Below are positions 9,991 through 20,601 of a stretch of 64,000 nt of DNA, piece by piece. Positions within the stretch are counted from its first letter, which is position 1; each line of letters opens with the position of its first letter. Below the pieces are notes generated by a model, which was not told the origin of the DNA, made no database searches, and saw only the letters and a list, made by a program, of their open reading frames with translations. The translations under genes and the position numbers were made by a program. This DNA comes from Craspedostauros australis (taxonomy: Eukaryota; Bacillariophyta; Bacillariophyceae; Mastogloiales; Achnanthaceae). Where the stretch lies: NCBI GenBank assembly GCA_026770025.1, contig JAMXDE010000034.1:248001-312000 (forward strand), written 5' to 3'.

Positions 9991-10456
9991 GATGGGCGGT
10001 GTCGGGTCCTTGAGAGGTCTTCTGACTTCGAAGGGATCGATCTGTTCTGCGTTCTACTGCTCTTGCTTCGACTTCACTTCGTTTTGAAGTTGTGCACTGA
10101 AGTACGATGCTGGCTTTAGAGAAGGCAGGCGCCTGGTCTGCAGGCGCGGTTGAGCTTCCTTGAGCAGAGGCTACTGCGGTCCGATGTTGCGATCGGTTAT
10201 CGTCAGTTTGGACTATTTAGTCCTCTCGAGATGCTCGGTTTTCGAGCTGTGGAGCTTAGTGTCCACCTTGGACCTGAGGGTCCGTTTGGTATTGCTCGGT
10301 TTGCGAGCTGTGGAGCTTGGTGTCCACTCTGGACCTGAGGGTCCTTGCAGTTTGCTCGGTTTGCGAGCGTAGCCTTGGGGCTTGGTCTCAAAGAGACCTT
10401 GCGAGCGGTTGGCAGAGGAAGATGCTCAGTAGAGTTGGTGAACGTTGGTGTAACCA
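9991..10456 (-). other. 5' leader of the copia genomic RNA
   Basis: About 470 bases lie between the primer-binding site and the gag start at 9990. They include the tandem hairpin units at 10233-10368. No other coding sequence is evident. Confidence 0.6.
10233..10368. repeat. Tandem hairpin repeat in the copia leader
   Basis: A unit of 60-61 bp starts at 10233, 10294 and 10354 (third copy partial). Each unit begins with GCTCGGTTTGCGAGC, able to fold as a short stem with a TTTG loop or similar, and the first two continue to GGACCTGAGGGTCC, another self-complementary stem. Located between primer-binding site and gag, the array could serve dimerisation, packaging or translation; this is inference. 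Confidence 0.7.
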
Positions 10457-10469
10457 CTCGCAGCTACCA
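10457..10469 (-). other. Candidate primer-binding site
   Basis: Read on the minus strand the bases TGGTAGCTGCGAG overlap the end of the 5' LTR by one base and begin TGG, as required for pairing with the CCA 3' end of a tRNA. Which tRNA is used cannot be told here. Confidence 0.55.
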
Positions 10470-11222
10470 GTTGGATTTTCGTGTGCTGTTGTGACACGAT
10501 CCGGAAGGGATGGCCTAGCTGACTGCCAGATTCAAAGAATCTGATGGTGAAGTCAACGTGTGGCGACCGTCTGGAGATTAGTAGTATGTGACAATGGAGT
10601 AGATTAGTGTTGTAGTGCTGATCTTGAGTTGTGCTATTAGTTATTTGAATAGTCTGCATTGTGAGTTGATCAGTTTGAGATGTAGGATGAAGAAACGATA
10701 GTCGGTCTGAATGGTGCGGCTCTGCACTGACCTTCAGAGGTTCAGTGCTGAAGGCGGACGGGTCCTCTCTTTCTCTCTTTCTCCAGTATCTCATCGTAGT
10801 CGTTCTACGTTCGAGTACTAAGCCTTGACACCTTGATTGAGGTTTTGGGATCGAGAACACAGGTTGTCAGGCCGCAGGAATTGATGTAAGATTCCCTGCG
10901 TGTGTTGAAGCAGGAAGGATCTCTTGGCTGTTGTCATGCAAGGTTGTCAGGTTGTTTAGCTGACAACGGAATTCATGTTGGCTGCATTACAATAGTTCAG
11001 GAGAGCACATAGTTCCCAGGGTATCTTGATCCCATTGACTTCGGATAGTGTTTGAGTCAGTGGTGATTCATGAATGAGTGTGGGAGAAGGAGGGAAAAGA
11101 GCGATTGTTCCGTATTTGTTGGTGGGAGGTTTCGCGCCAAAATTTCGCGCCAAAATAATTTCAAGGTGCGACAAGGAACACACTGAGTGAAAAGTAGTCC
11201 GTTCTTTAGATGAACTTCAACT
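10469..11222 (-). repeat. 5' LTR of the copia element
   Basis: The upstream LTR on the minus strand, 754 bp, should contain the promoter. By eye it is identical to the left LTR except T at 11198. It is followed by the second GTTGT duplication. Confidence 0.92.
11130..11151. promoter_or_regulatory. Paired E2F-like sites in the LTR (right copy)
   Basis: The same two TTTCGCGCC motifs as at 2634-2655. In this LTR they would lie upstream of the element's own transcription start, so this is the copy that could matter for expression. Confidence 0.45.
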
Positions 11223-11227
11223 GTTGT
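11223..11227. repeat. Target-site duplication GTTGT, right copy
   Basis: Matches the five bases at 1968-1972 on the other side of the element. Confidence 0.85.
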
Positions 11228-11273
11228 CGTGTACGTAATACGTATGTCTGGGGCGCCGAAGCTGTCTGCATCT

Positions 11274-11895
11274 CTAACCGAAGTCTGGGTGCGCGGTTCT
11301 GCGACGCTGAAGCCACTTGAGCAGGGCGCCGGAGGTGGCCGGCTCATGAAATGCTAGTGTTGCTTGCTCCACCCACACCGCGATTTGCGCTGTCGCCGCT
11401 TCTTCACCCGGCGCTGTTTGCAGAAGTCGCTGATGCGTTGCGTAGTCCTGTCCAAGGCGAAGCCGAAGTGATTTTGCCCTATCCTGCAGGGACCGAATCA
11501 TTTCAGCTTCGGCCGAATCTGGACCTTCGAATTGGATTTCATTGCGCGATGCCCACTGATCCCAAGCGATGTGCCAAATGCGTCAGATCAGTTGCCTCGC
11601 CCACTTCGCTGCTGATTTCCTGGACTGCTGCTGCTGCAAGAACTCCTGCTGCCGAGATATCCAATCCTGGACTAGGAGTCCCTGTCTCAGAGCCATCTGT
11701 CTGACCTCGCGTTGTTGGCATGCTGCCACATGGAGCTGGCCACCTTTGTTGGCAAGTTCCGCTCACGGTAACCTACGATCGTGGAAGATGGTGTTGGTTG
11801 ATAGTCGTTCGTTTGCTATTTCATTAGTTGGTTACTCCAATCCTTTCGGTGTACGCCAGTTGTCTTGCCCGATGCTCTCGGCGCTTCAATCTGTT
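11274..11895 (-). pseudogene. Decayed C-terminal fragment of a LINE-type retroelement ORF
   Basis: One minus-strand frame can be followed from about 11895 to a stop at 11274, interrupted by in-frame stops near 11855, 11775 and 11600. It contains ESIGQDNWR, LLVQDWISRQQEF, then KWARQLI-stop-RIWHIAWDQWASRNE, followed by a helical, glutamine- and arginine-rich end. The pattern with IW..AWD.W..RN recalls the C-terminal domain that follows reverse transcriptase in non-LTR elements of heterokont algae; I recall this from the family and cannot search it. It is non-functional. The copia element inserted 47 bp from its end. Confidence 0.45.
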
Positions 11896-13870
11896 TCGTA
11901 GATTCGGTCTCCGACTATGAGTCGGTATGCGAGATGCTCTCTCGCTCCTCTCTGTATTCTCTCTCTCTCAACATCGTGTGCTCGTGCTACACGATACTCC
12001 GTGTTCGATGCGTACTCCGCATTCAACACTCCGTTCATTCAGTACTGGTTCCTACTCCATGAGTACTTACCATTTGAAGTTCATCTTCAGTATCCATGAT
12101 GCTGATCCTCTCCGGTCATCGGATCTTCGCCTCCTGCTCTGACTTGGAGACAGATGTCAACGTGGTGACATGATGACATCCTGTCAACGTCAGTAGGCGT
12201 CCTTCTGCTCTCCAGATGTCATGTTCCATTGGTGATGCAGTAGTCTGTCAGATGATATCGTCATCTGAGGTTTAGTTGGGAGGTACCTCGAGATTCTCTT
12301 GGTACCATTGATGGATGGACGGACGATCTTCCAATTCTCTCGGAAATCGTCGATTGCAAATTTCCTCCAGAAATCTTGCTCATTTTCGTGTGTTCCATTT
12401 CCGCTGTAATTCTGACGAATCACAGCATACTATTGACACGAGTGTAGTTATACCGTCCAAGTGCGTATGAGAGAATAACGGGTGAACGATGCACATATAC
12501 ACGTACATCTTGACATGTACTCACATGTACATCTCGACATATGTCCTGACCCAAACCAACAAGACACCCTCTTGGTTGGTAAGGTCTAACCAGAAGGGGT
12601 GCAGGGGCAGTGGGTAGGAATTATATCCCACTTGGAGAAACAGAAACAAATGTGAAGAGATGCAACACGTGCTCCTGATGGACAAGATCAGAAAAGCCTT
12701 CAGAAAAGCAATCAAAACCGACCAATCGTAAAACAGGTGGAATCAAGAATGGCACAGGATCAAGACGAAACCTGTGATGAGATGAATGCATGACTGCAGT
12801 ATGTACTGCACAAATGTAGAGCAAATTGAAACTACTGAGATACATGATGAAGCACATGATGAGATGCATCGATACTGCAAGATGAAATGTACATGAAGTA
12901 CATGCTGCATGACATGATGAAGCAGGAGACAGCACTGCATGAGCAAAGGCAAGACTGTGTGCTACTGTGGATTATGTATGCTATAGCAAATGGAATTGAA
13001 AGAGATGGAGATGTTGTGCTCACAGTTCCAACAATGCAACAACAGGAATAGGTAATCAGATACTATACTAGAGACTGGGTCACCTCGGATTTCCAACAGA
13101 TATTATTGATTGTTTGTTGAAAAGGAGATTACAAGTATTACAAATATATGCTTGATTTGTATATTGCAGATAAAAGTTAGAATGTCCATTTCAAGGTGTA
13201 GGTCAACTTGCTCAAGGGGTCCGCAAAGCGCGAATCACTCCTTGCTTGGCTCCGCGCGCTTCGTGATCCTGTTTCGATTGACCAGCATGAACAACCAACG
13301 TGTATCGACCATGTCGAAATTCCCCGTAGTCCCAAAAGTAACGTGCTCCTGTAACGCTCAGGAGTGATCGATCATGCGCTTGCCACGTTGACGATAGGGG
13401 GGTATTTGTTGTTTCTGTACTCTATTTTGGTTCAATCCCGTACAATCGGGAATTACTGATGTCACACATTTCGGCACGACCACCTCGATCATATCTTTTT
13501 CAAACAAGAGACAGTGCAATAAATTAACCGTAACGGTTATATGACGTTGCCGATTCGGTCGTTGAAAGCGCGGACGACGATTGATCGCCGAAATTCGGGA
13601 CATGGAAACCGTGCTGACCATTTCAAACACAAGAGAACGACATCAACTGGGGGAACATCAACAACAAGGACATCATCAATCACAGTATCATCATCAACAC
13701 CATCAACATCATCATCGTGGAGAGAGAGGAGCAAGATCATCGTCATCGTCAGACCTTGCCTTGACGACAAAGCCTACTCGAAGAGCTCCACTTCAATCGA
13801 GCAGAGCATCGAGCAGAGCATCGAGCAGAGAACCAATTAGGACACTTCCCCATCAATCAAGAAAGGCATC
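11896..13870. other. Long non-coding stretch upstream of the securin-like gene
   Basis: No supported gene. From 12480 to 12960 the sequence is full of ATG, ACATG and CATG words (imperfect repeats such as ACATGTAC), giving overlapping short frames that look like low complexity. The last 300 bases (13560-13870) become CA-, CAT- and GAGCA-repeat rich, typical of the 5' leaders in this window, and probably hold the promoter of the gene at 13871. Confidence 0.5.
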
Positions 13871-15212
13871 ATGTTCCACCGATCCGCGAGCCTGACGCCA
13901 TCGACCATGCACACGCGTGGCCAAACGCAGATGCAGATGCGCCATGGCAATAATGGCGGTTCGTTTCATTCCAATAATGAGAATCTGCTTCCGGCCAAGT
14001 CGCTCAAGGCGCTGGGCAACAGCAATGGCGGTGGCAAGAACGCGTCCGTCTTCAAATCAGCGAAGACGCCCGGCACAGGACGACGACGTGCCTTGGGCGA
14101 TATCTCCAACAATGGTGGCGGTGGCGGCGGTGGTCGCCAGCCATTCTCGTCTTCCAAGTCAGGTTCCAAGTCGGCGTCCAAAGGACTCAAGTCCTCCTCG
14201 TCCAATGTAATGAAGGTGCAGCCACTTCAGCTGCTGTGGAACGATGAGAATGCTGGAGCGGCATCGTCGAAGAACAAGAAGACATTGAAGGCCTTCAAGC
14301 CTCAGCAGCAGCAAGGCATGCAACGTCCATCGTCGGGACAAAGCAAGAAGGCACTCGGAATGTCTTTACGATCTCAGCAGGGACCCTCCAAGTCGGTCAT
14401 CTCAAATCCACGGCGCAAGGCTGTTGACTTCGACATTCCAAAGCAGATATCGTCTACTGCGAGCAATGGCAACAGCGGCCTCGGCAAGACGAAGAATCTC
14501 ACCAAATCGCACAAACCCCTGGTCATCCAGTTCGCCCCACAGGTTCAGGCCGTCGCCACCACCACACCCGGCTTTCCACGCAAGACGATTGACGTGCTGG
14601 CGGATGTGGAATTCCCGGCAGGACGCACATGGCAGCAGCAACTGAAGGTGCAAGACGACAGCCGCGATGACGGTCTTCCCGGAGAAGACGTCGATGGTGA
14701 CGATGAGATGACCATGAAAATCAAACGTCGCATGAAACAGCAGCAGCAGCAGCAACGTCGCGAACTACAGGCCATGGAGCGCAAGGTTGAAGCATCCATC
14801 GATGAGTCCTTGAAGAAGCAAGATGGTGCGTACGATTGTTGGGCTGTTGTATCAATGAAGGCTTCGCGGTGTCAGCATCTCTGCTCTGTGTTCTGCTCTG
14901 CTATTCGTTGTGATTTTGTGCCTGTGTTTTCTGCAAGTATCGCTACACGTATTTCACTCATCCTTCTTTGTAAAATGTTTTTAATTGGATACACACTGAC
15001 TCCATTTGCACTTACATTCACATGCATGGACAACAGAGGCGGCGTTGAACGAGCTGCTGGACCTCGCGGACGATCTCAAGATCTACAACGATCTGGACAT
15101 GGACGACGGATTGTCGCTCGGAGATGAGAAGAGCCAATCCTCCGTAGGTGCCTTGATGGACTCCTTTTTATTGGATGATGACGCCGATGAAGATTCGTTC
15201 CTGGGGCTTTGA
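13871..15212 (+). CDS. Securin-like APC/C substrate (candidate)
   Basis: Two exons, 13871-14825 and 15037-15212, join in frame to 376 residues across a GT-AG intron (14826-15036). Most of the protein is basic and low complexity. Three features in the right order resemble securin, the separase inhibitor: an NEN-type KEN-like box (about 36-38), a destruction box RRALGDISN (72-80) preceded by KTPG, and an acidic-hydrophobic motif DVEFPAGR (about 245-252), which resembles the [DE][IV]E[YF]xP segment by which securins occupy the separase active site. The C-terminus is acidic (LLDDDADEDSFLGL). Securins are so divergent that motif order is the main evidence. Alternatives are another APC/C substrate such as a shugoshin or a cyclin-like regulator without a cyclin fold. 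It converges on the gene ending at 15567. Confidence 0.55.
14826..15036 (+). other. Intron of the securin-like gene
   Basis: GTGCGT donor and CAACAG acceptor. Removing 211 bases joins codon fragments G and AG to GAG and continues into a helical acidic end (AALNELLDLADDLKIY). The unspliced frame runs on through T-rich sequence, giving an implausible hydrophobic tail. Confidence 0.8.
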
Positions 15213-15566
15213 GACAAATGGTTGAGAATAGGTCGACAACCAGGTAGGCAGGCAGGCAGGCAGGCAAGCAAGTAAATGTGGATGTGTAGATGCGCCGCCG
15301 CCCACCATCGTATTGTACACTACGAGTAATACTAAGAGAGATAAAGTCATCGTTTTGAGTTGGGAGTCGAGTGTTGCGACATGGCGTCCTCGTGTGGTTT
15401 GGTTGCACCGTATTGCCATTCGATATAATGTGCGTAGCCATGTACTAACAATACATGCAGGCAATTCTCGCACCCAGTTTTTCCCGAGGATGAAGACACC
15501 ATGATGTCTTTGTGGCAGCTGCTGGTGCTGCTGTGACCAATCATGATACTACTGATGATGGCACGC
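15213..15566. other. Convergent 3' regions with AGGC microsatellite
   Basis: The region between two convergent stop codons contains five AGGC units at 15246-15265. No gene is seen. Confidence 0.5.
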
Positions 15567-16532
15567 TCATTTCTTGGACCTCGCCGCTCTTTCGGCTTTC
15601 TTCCTGGCCTTCTCCACTTCCCACTCTTCCGCGCGCCTCAGCAGCTTCTCGTGATGCGGCGTGCGCTTGCCATCCTCCGTGTACCACCGCTCGTCGATGA
15701 GATACCCCTGGAACTCGTACTTGTCCTCGTCCTCGTAGAACTTCCTCCAATCAATCAAAGCATCCAGATCGCCCGGCTTGACGCCATCCGTGGTCTTCTT
15801 CGATTCCTCCTTCGTGAAAGTCCCCGTCACGAATGGCACGCTGGCATCGCGTCCCGCAAACACCGCGTATCCCGATTTGCCGGCGTAATAGTCGCGGCCG
15901 TTGGTGACGTCGTACACCTCGCCCATGATGGACAGCCAGATGTCCTTGCCTTCATTTTCGGGGTCCACGTATCTGCGCGGCGATGTGTCATATCATATCA
16001 TGTTGTGCCATGTTATGTCGTGCCATGTTATGTCGTGGCAATTGAGTATGGTGGAATGGAAAAAGAAAGAAAGTGGAGGGTGAGTCGGAAGCTGCCAATG
16101 CAAACTCCAATGCGCAATATCATCGCGGCACACCGCATCCTTCGCTCTGATACTCGAATGCAATGAAGACGAATGCACGTACTTTGCCAATTCTTCGTGC
16201 GTGATCATGCGCGCGTTGTTTCTTGGTTCGGGCATCCGCGGTTTGTCGGCAGCATCTTCGACGACGGCGCTGGCCTTGCCGAACCTGGAATACAGCAACG
16301 CAGGCACGCCAATGAGCGCCAGGATCGCGAGGCGTTGCCATGCGCTCATGTTGCTGTGAGCGTTGGGCTGGACTTCGTCTGTGGATGCTGTGGGCATGTT
16401 GTTGCTTGTATTGCTGCTTGTTCGTATCTGTGCTGCCCTGTCGTCTTGGCTTGCATTGCTTCTCTGTATTTGTGAGCCGGAGCGTTGGGTTAGCGTCATG
16501 GTTCTGCAGCTCACACTACGAGTATATTGCAT
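15567..16532 (-). CDS. Membrane-anchored cytochrome b5-like heme/steroid-binding protein (MAPR family)
   Basis: Exons 16183-16532 and 15567-15972 (minus strand) join to 251 residues over a 210-bp intron (GTACGT donor, GCGCAG acceptor). An N-terminal polar region is followed by one membrane segment (LAILALIGVPALLY). The splice restores ITHEELAKYVDPENEGK, the start of a cytochrome b5-like domain that continues with IMGEVYDVTNGRDYYAGKSGYAVFAGRDAS. The tyrosines and FAGRDAS are typical of membrane-associated progesterone receptor (MAPR) proteins, which bind heme through tyrosine rather than two histidines and assist P450 enzymes. The C-terminus is a charged helix rich in K, R and E. The first ATG is used here; a start at the internal MPTAST is also possible. 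Confidence 0.85.
15973..16182 (-). other. Intron of the MAPR gene with a short tandem repeat
   Basis: Splicing at these borders keeps the b5-domain frame. Near the acceptor the sequence contains copies of CATGTTATGTCGTGC and related words (about 15985-16040). Confidence 0.8.
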
Positions 16533-17019
16533 GGACTGTGCGATTGATGCTTGCTTGCTTGTTCAACTTCCGTCGTGCTGCCTACGACTATGATGGATCA
16601 TCTGTCTCATGAATGTGATGCAGCCTGGGATGTTGCTCTTCTTCCTCAGTTTGCTCAATACACGAATGCCATTGGTACGATCTATGCGCCGCTCTGTGCC
16701 GTAATTCTCGTTCGGACCTTCGTCTTGTTTGTGTGCGATCCATCAACAAGATGGCGAATCCTGCACAGGCCCATCAGCCAATCGTGTCTTTTCAACAACA
16801 AAACGCGAGTTCTCCTCTTTGGCACGAATACAAGCTCCTCCGCACTGTTCTCTCGCACTCCAACTGTCCGGAGATAACATTGAATCATCACAACCTTCAA
16901 CGACTCTCCTCCATTGGTAAACTTCCACCACATCCAACATTCCATGTTTGCGGCGTACGAGCTACAAGAACGAAAGCAACGACGCCGAGTACTATCATGC
17001 CATCATGCTGATGTGCTCT
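16533..17019. other. Intergenic, upstream of the MAPR gene
   Basis: No supported gene between the MAPR start and the karyopherin stop. Short frames on both strands lack domains. Confidence 0.5.
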
Positions 17020-20000
17020 CTATTGTTGGATGTAATTCAATAGCATGTCGGAACCCATCTCCCCTCTGGAGATACGAGCAAAGTCCGACAGAAGCACCTT
17101 GGCCTTGTTCCGTCCCTTCAACCCTTCCTGCTTCAACAAGTGCGTCAGCAGGCCCAGGATCTGCTGGCACACTTCCTCGCTCATCCTGCCACCACCGTTG
17201 CTACCACTGTCACTGCCACCGCCGGCCTGCATCATTGCCTGCCGCAACCACTGATGCGCCGGCGTCTCATTCTCGGCCGGCGAGGCATTCATCACGGCCG
17301 TCACGATGGAGATCACGCAATCGCTCAGGGCGGGCCACAATGCCTGCGGTCCGCCGGCCAGCGATGCGACGCATTCCTGCACTACTCTGGGCCCGTTCGC
17401 CGCCAGCTGCTCGTTCACGCTGTTCGCTGAAGCTGAGAACATGCTTTGGGCGTGCTGCGATAGCCGCAGACTCTGCCAGCCAAAGAAGTGGCTCAGAAAG
17501 CCGAGCGCCGCGCGCGTGGATCGTTGCTCACCGCCGCAACCGGCGATGGACTGGATGGCGAGCTCGAGGATGGTCGGGAGCTGTTCGTTGTGGAGCAACG
17601 CGGCTGGACAGTACAGGACGAACCGCTGGCACACCTCGAAGTAGGATTGGATGAGGTCCGGGTTGTGCTCCACCAAATTGTTCGAAAGGTGCTTGCCAAA
17701 GATGGCGGTCACATGATTCCAAAGATCCTTGAACGATTGGTCGTACGTCACCATCGCAGCTGCATTTGAACCATGTGGATCATTTGGATCATGCGATGAT
17801 GCCTGCGGCGGTGGTCCAAAGACTTCCACGGCGGTCGCGATGTACGCGAGGCAGGTGCTCTCAAAGGTGTGGGAGAATGCTTCGATGATGAACGACACCG
17901 TCTTGGTGAAAACTGGTGCGATGGTCTGCCGGTTGGTGGCGGCCGATTTGAGGAGCTGCTGATGGATTGCAACGTACTTGGCGAGAAGCATGTGCGGGTA
18001 CTTTGACACCCGCGGCACCACGCCATCCAACAGAGCCGCGCAATTCGTCAGCACCCATTCGCCCATGCCAGGCACGGGTGACGCGTCGCAGAAACGGACA
18101 ATGCTCTGGACGACCCCGAACAGGCTGGACAGCGAATCCAGCTTGTCCTGTAGCAGCGCATCAGGATGGTCATGGCCGTTGTCGTTGCCAGGCGAAGCTG
18201 CTGCGACGCTGGAAGGATCGATGGGAATGCTGTTCGCCACCTGCTCAATATATGCGACGACGGGTCGGAACAGATCATTGGACAGCGCTTGCTGCAGCGC
18301 GGTTGGATCCGTGATCTGCGTGATGACGCGTGTCGCACCCTCCGCCACGGCAGTCATGGTATCCGCATCGCCTGTGGATAGCGCTATCGGCAACGTCTCT
18401 CGAATGTTCGTGACAACTGCCGAGATCATTGGATTCGTTGTTCCTGTTCCTGTTGCTGCTGCTGTTGGTGCTGACGATGCAGAGGATGATGCATTGGCCA
18501 GCCACTTCGACTTGCAGAAACATGCAACGTAGATAGCACGGATGGCCTTGGCCGCTTGAAAGGAAGCCAAAGGCAGACACAGCCGTAGATAATCCAGAAG
18601 TGGAATAATCAATTGCAAAGGTGATTGCGCACCATTGACACTGCCATTGGCGTTGCTGCTCGCGTTGCCGTTGCCGTTGATGTTACCATCGTTAGCCTGT
18701 TGTTCTGCCAGTGTCCTCCAAGCCACGGCATACGCTCCGCAGAACTTCACGATGGAAACCAGAAGCAACACGTTGTGCTGTTGGACGATATCGCTTGGCC
18801 TCAGGGAGAGGGCGAATCTCAGGATACCCAGCAGGTACTGTCCCGTTGCCTGCCGATCTTGCGCCATGTTCTGGGAGCCGCCCTGTCCAGACACCCGCGA
18901 TGACACGTCCTTCGCAATGTCCGCCAGCGCCGTGAAGGATGCTTCGAGTGCTGTCCAGTGGTGCTGCTGCTTGCCCTCCGCCAGTTCCTGGATGGGCAGA
19001 CCCAGCACGCGCAGAGTGAAGACTCTGGATAGGTAGTACGATGCCACCAGGACATCCGGTATCATGCGCCGCAGTTCTTCGAACGATGACGAATCCAAAT
19101 CGAGCTCCTCCTCCCACGTCGTGAACGTGGCGGGCAGCGACATCCTGCGCAGCAGTCGGTTGCACACATCATCGAAGAGCGGACCACGCCAGTTCGCATG
19201 CCGCTGGGCCACCTCCATCTCCAGCACGGCCAACCAAACATCCAGCACGTTCAGTACCACCGGTGTTTGCGGGTGCGACGTCAGCTCCAGCAGCAGCGTC
19301 AGGCAATTCTCGGCCGGCTGCTGGATCACATCATCCAGCTCCTCTAAAACGAACGTGCACAGCAGCATGCCCAAATCGCGCACCGAGTCCTCCCAGCTGT
19401 CATCCACTCCGCCGCCGCCGCCGTTGTTGATCTGTTGCGTGCAGACTTGCAGGGGCGTCCGTATCATGCCCTGCTGGTGGATGGCGGTGTATATGGAACC
19501 AGCCGCGGTCTGGCGCAGTGGCGTCAGATGATCCGACGGTATCATGAGAGCCTCGCACAGGGCCTGGCTCGCGGCCTGCCACACCTGCGGTCGGAGCTTG
19601 TTGTGCTCGTCTTGTTGCTGTCTCGTCTGCGATGGCGATGGTGGAAGCGGATTTTCCACTGACAGGAGCTGGATGAGAAGCGACAGCGTGCTGATGGCAG
19701 TCTGATCCGCCTCGCTGTGTCCCTGCATGTTGAGCTCGGACAGCGTGACATGGCACGTGGAATTCCACTCTCGCAGCGCCTGCAGCGATGTCAGCATGAT
19801 GACCCCGTCTCCCGACATCATGCCCTGACGCAGCACCACGAGCACCGGGGCAAGGTGGTGGCGCAGTTCCTGCACGGCCATCGGGGACGACTGGAGATCA
19901 GCAGATGCCGAGATATGCGACGGTGCCCCGTAGGCATCTTCAATCTGGCGAGGCAGGCTGCCAAGCAGGCGGATGCACAGCTCCGGGATGAGACCGTGGT

Positions 20001-20601
20001 GGCTGGCAGCAGCATCCGGCGACACGAGGGTGTGCACGAACTGCGCGGTGTCGCCGCAACGCACAGTGAGACCGACGATGCAGTTGCAGCACGGTGCGAT
20101 AATGGCGATCTGTGGATGGTTGGTGCCTGCGTTATGAGTAGTATGGGTAGTGGGAGTAGAAGCGGAAGCTGTAGCAGCTGCAGTAGAGGCCATGAGCTGA
20201 GACAGATGACGCAGCAGCTGCCACAGATCGTTCTGCACAGCCTGGATGGCATCCCTCGACTCGGTCTGCTGCGCCCGCTGATGCACGGTGAGCATCGATC
20301 TCACCCTCGATTGCAGCATGGTGAGGCACAGCAGCTGCATTCCCATCTGCTCTGGTGCGATGGCCGGCTCCTGCGTTCGGAAGGAGGACAGCCACCGCGA
20401 GTAGATCACCCACGCGTCGGGGCCCTTCGTGGCATTCCATTCCTCCAGGAACTTGGAGGCCTGCGATCGTGTGGCCGCGTCCGTTGTTGGTTGCACCAAC
20501 GCAAGAGCGGCATTCGCCACATTCTGCTGCGCCTGCTGCACTTCTATAGTGCTTGTTGTGCCTGCTGCACCTGTTGTACCTGGTGTGGCTGTGGATGCCA
20601 T
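17020..20601 (-). CDS. Karyopherin of the transportin-3/importin-13 (Mtr10) type
   Basis: A single exon encodes 1,193 residues, longer than the roughly 920-960 residues usual for transportin-3 and importin-13. The protein is almost entirely helical repeats of HEAT/ARM character with many AL, LL and Q-rich helices. The N-terminal part (about 25-110) matches the karyopherin start: a region with SQASKFLEEWNATKGPDAWVIY followed by LLCLTMLQSRVRSML, and the C-terminus has FARISRGEMGSDMLLNYIQQ, close to the RG..D.LL.Y ending of this subfamily. Such proteins carry cargo such as SR splicing factors through nuclear pores under Ran-GTP control. Extra length comes from alanine/serine/asparagine-rich loops (for example near 650 and 700). 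Subfamily assignment is from pattern memory. Confidence 0.7.
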   Translation of the reverse strand: MASTATPGTTGAAGTTSTIEVQQAQQNVANAALALVQPTTDAATRSQASKFLEEWNATKGPDAWVIYSRWLSSFRTQEPAIAPEQMGMQLLCLTMLQSRVRSMLTVHQRAQQTESRDAIQAVQNDLWQLLRHLSQLMASTAAATASASTPTTHTTHNAGTNHPQIAIIAPCCNCIVGLTVRCGDTAQFVHTLVSPDAAASHHGLIPELCIRLLGSLPRQIEDAYGAPSHISASADLQSSPMAVQELRHHLAPVLVVLRQGMMSGDGVIMLTSLQALREWNSTCHVTLSELNMQGHSEADQTAISTLSLLIQLLSVENPLPPSPSQTRQQQDEHNKLRPQVWQAASQALCEALMIPSDHLTPLRQTAAGSIYTAIHQQGMIRTPLQVCTQQINNGGGGGVDDSWEDSVRDLGMLLCTFVLEELDDVIQQPAENCLTLLLELTSHPQTPVVLNVLDVWLAVLEMEVAQRHANWRGPLFDDVCNRLLRRMSLPATFTTWEEELDLDSSSFEELRRMIPDVLVASYYLSRVFTLRVLGLPIQELAEGKQQHHWTALEASFTALADIAKDVSSRVSGQGGSQNMAQDRQATGQYLLGILRFALSLRPSDIVQQHNVLLLVSIVKFCGAYAVAWRTLAEQQANDGNINGNGNASSNANGSVNGAQSPLQLIIPLLDYLRLCLPLASFQAAKAIRAIYVACFCKSKWLANASSSASSAPTAAATGTGTTNPMISAVVTNIRETLPIALSTGDADTMTAVAEGATRVITQITDPTALQQALSNDLFRPVVAYIEQVANSIPIDPSSVAAASPGNDNGHDHPDALLQDKLDSLSSLFGVVQSIVRFCDASPVPGMGEWVLTNCAALLDGVVPRVSKYPHMLLAKYVAIHQQLLKSAATNRQTIAPVFTKTVSFIIEAFSHTFESTCLAYIATAVEVFGPPPQASSHDPNDPHGSNAAAMVTYDQSFKDLWNHVTAIFGKHLSNNLVEHNPDLIQSYFEVCQRFVLYCPAALLHNEQLPTILELAIQSIAGCGGEQRSTRAALGFLSHFFGWQSLRLSQHAQSMFSASANSVNEQLAANGPRVVQECVASLAGGPQALWPALSDCVISIVTAVMNASPAENETPAHQWLRQAMMQAGGGSDSGSNGGGRMSEEVCQQILGLLTHLLKQEGLKGRNKAKVLLSDFARISRGEMGSDMLLNYIQQ

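Larger units (their letters stand above)
1973..11222 (-). mobile_element. Full-length Ty1/copia LTR retrotransposon (9,250 bp)
   Basis: Two 754-bp direct repeats (1973-2726 and 10469-11222) flank one long gag-pol frame on the minus strand. The domain order protease, integrase, reverse transcriptase, RNase H defines the copia (Pseudoviridae-type) class. A candidate primer-binding site lies next to the upstream (right) LTR and a purine-rich tract next to the downstream (left) LTR. By eye the LTRs differ only at 2702 (C) versus 11198 (T). The frame is open throughout and a 5-bp duplication brackets the element, so it looks recently inserted and potentially active. LTR ends are AGTTG..CAACT rather than plain TG..CA. 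Confidence 0.95.

Noticed and set aside
11351-11704. A 117-residue plus-strand frame beside the copia element
   Set aside because: The opposite strand reads as a decayed retroelement domain with recognisable motifs, so the plus frame is its shadow.
13425-13450. GGTTCAATCCCG resembling a tRNA T-arm
   Set aside because: No acceptor, D or anticodon arms can be folded around it.
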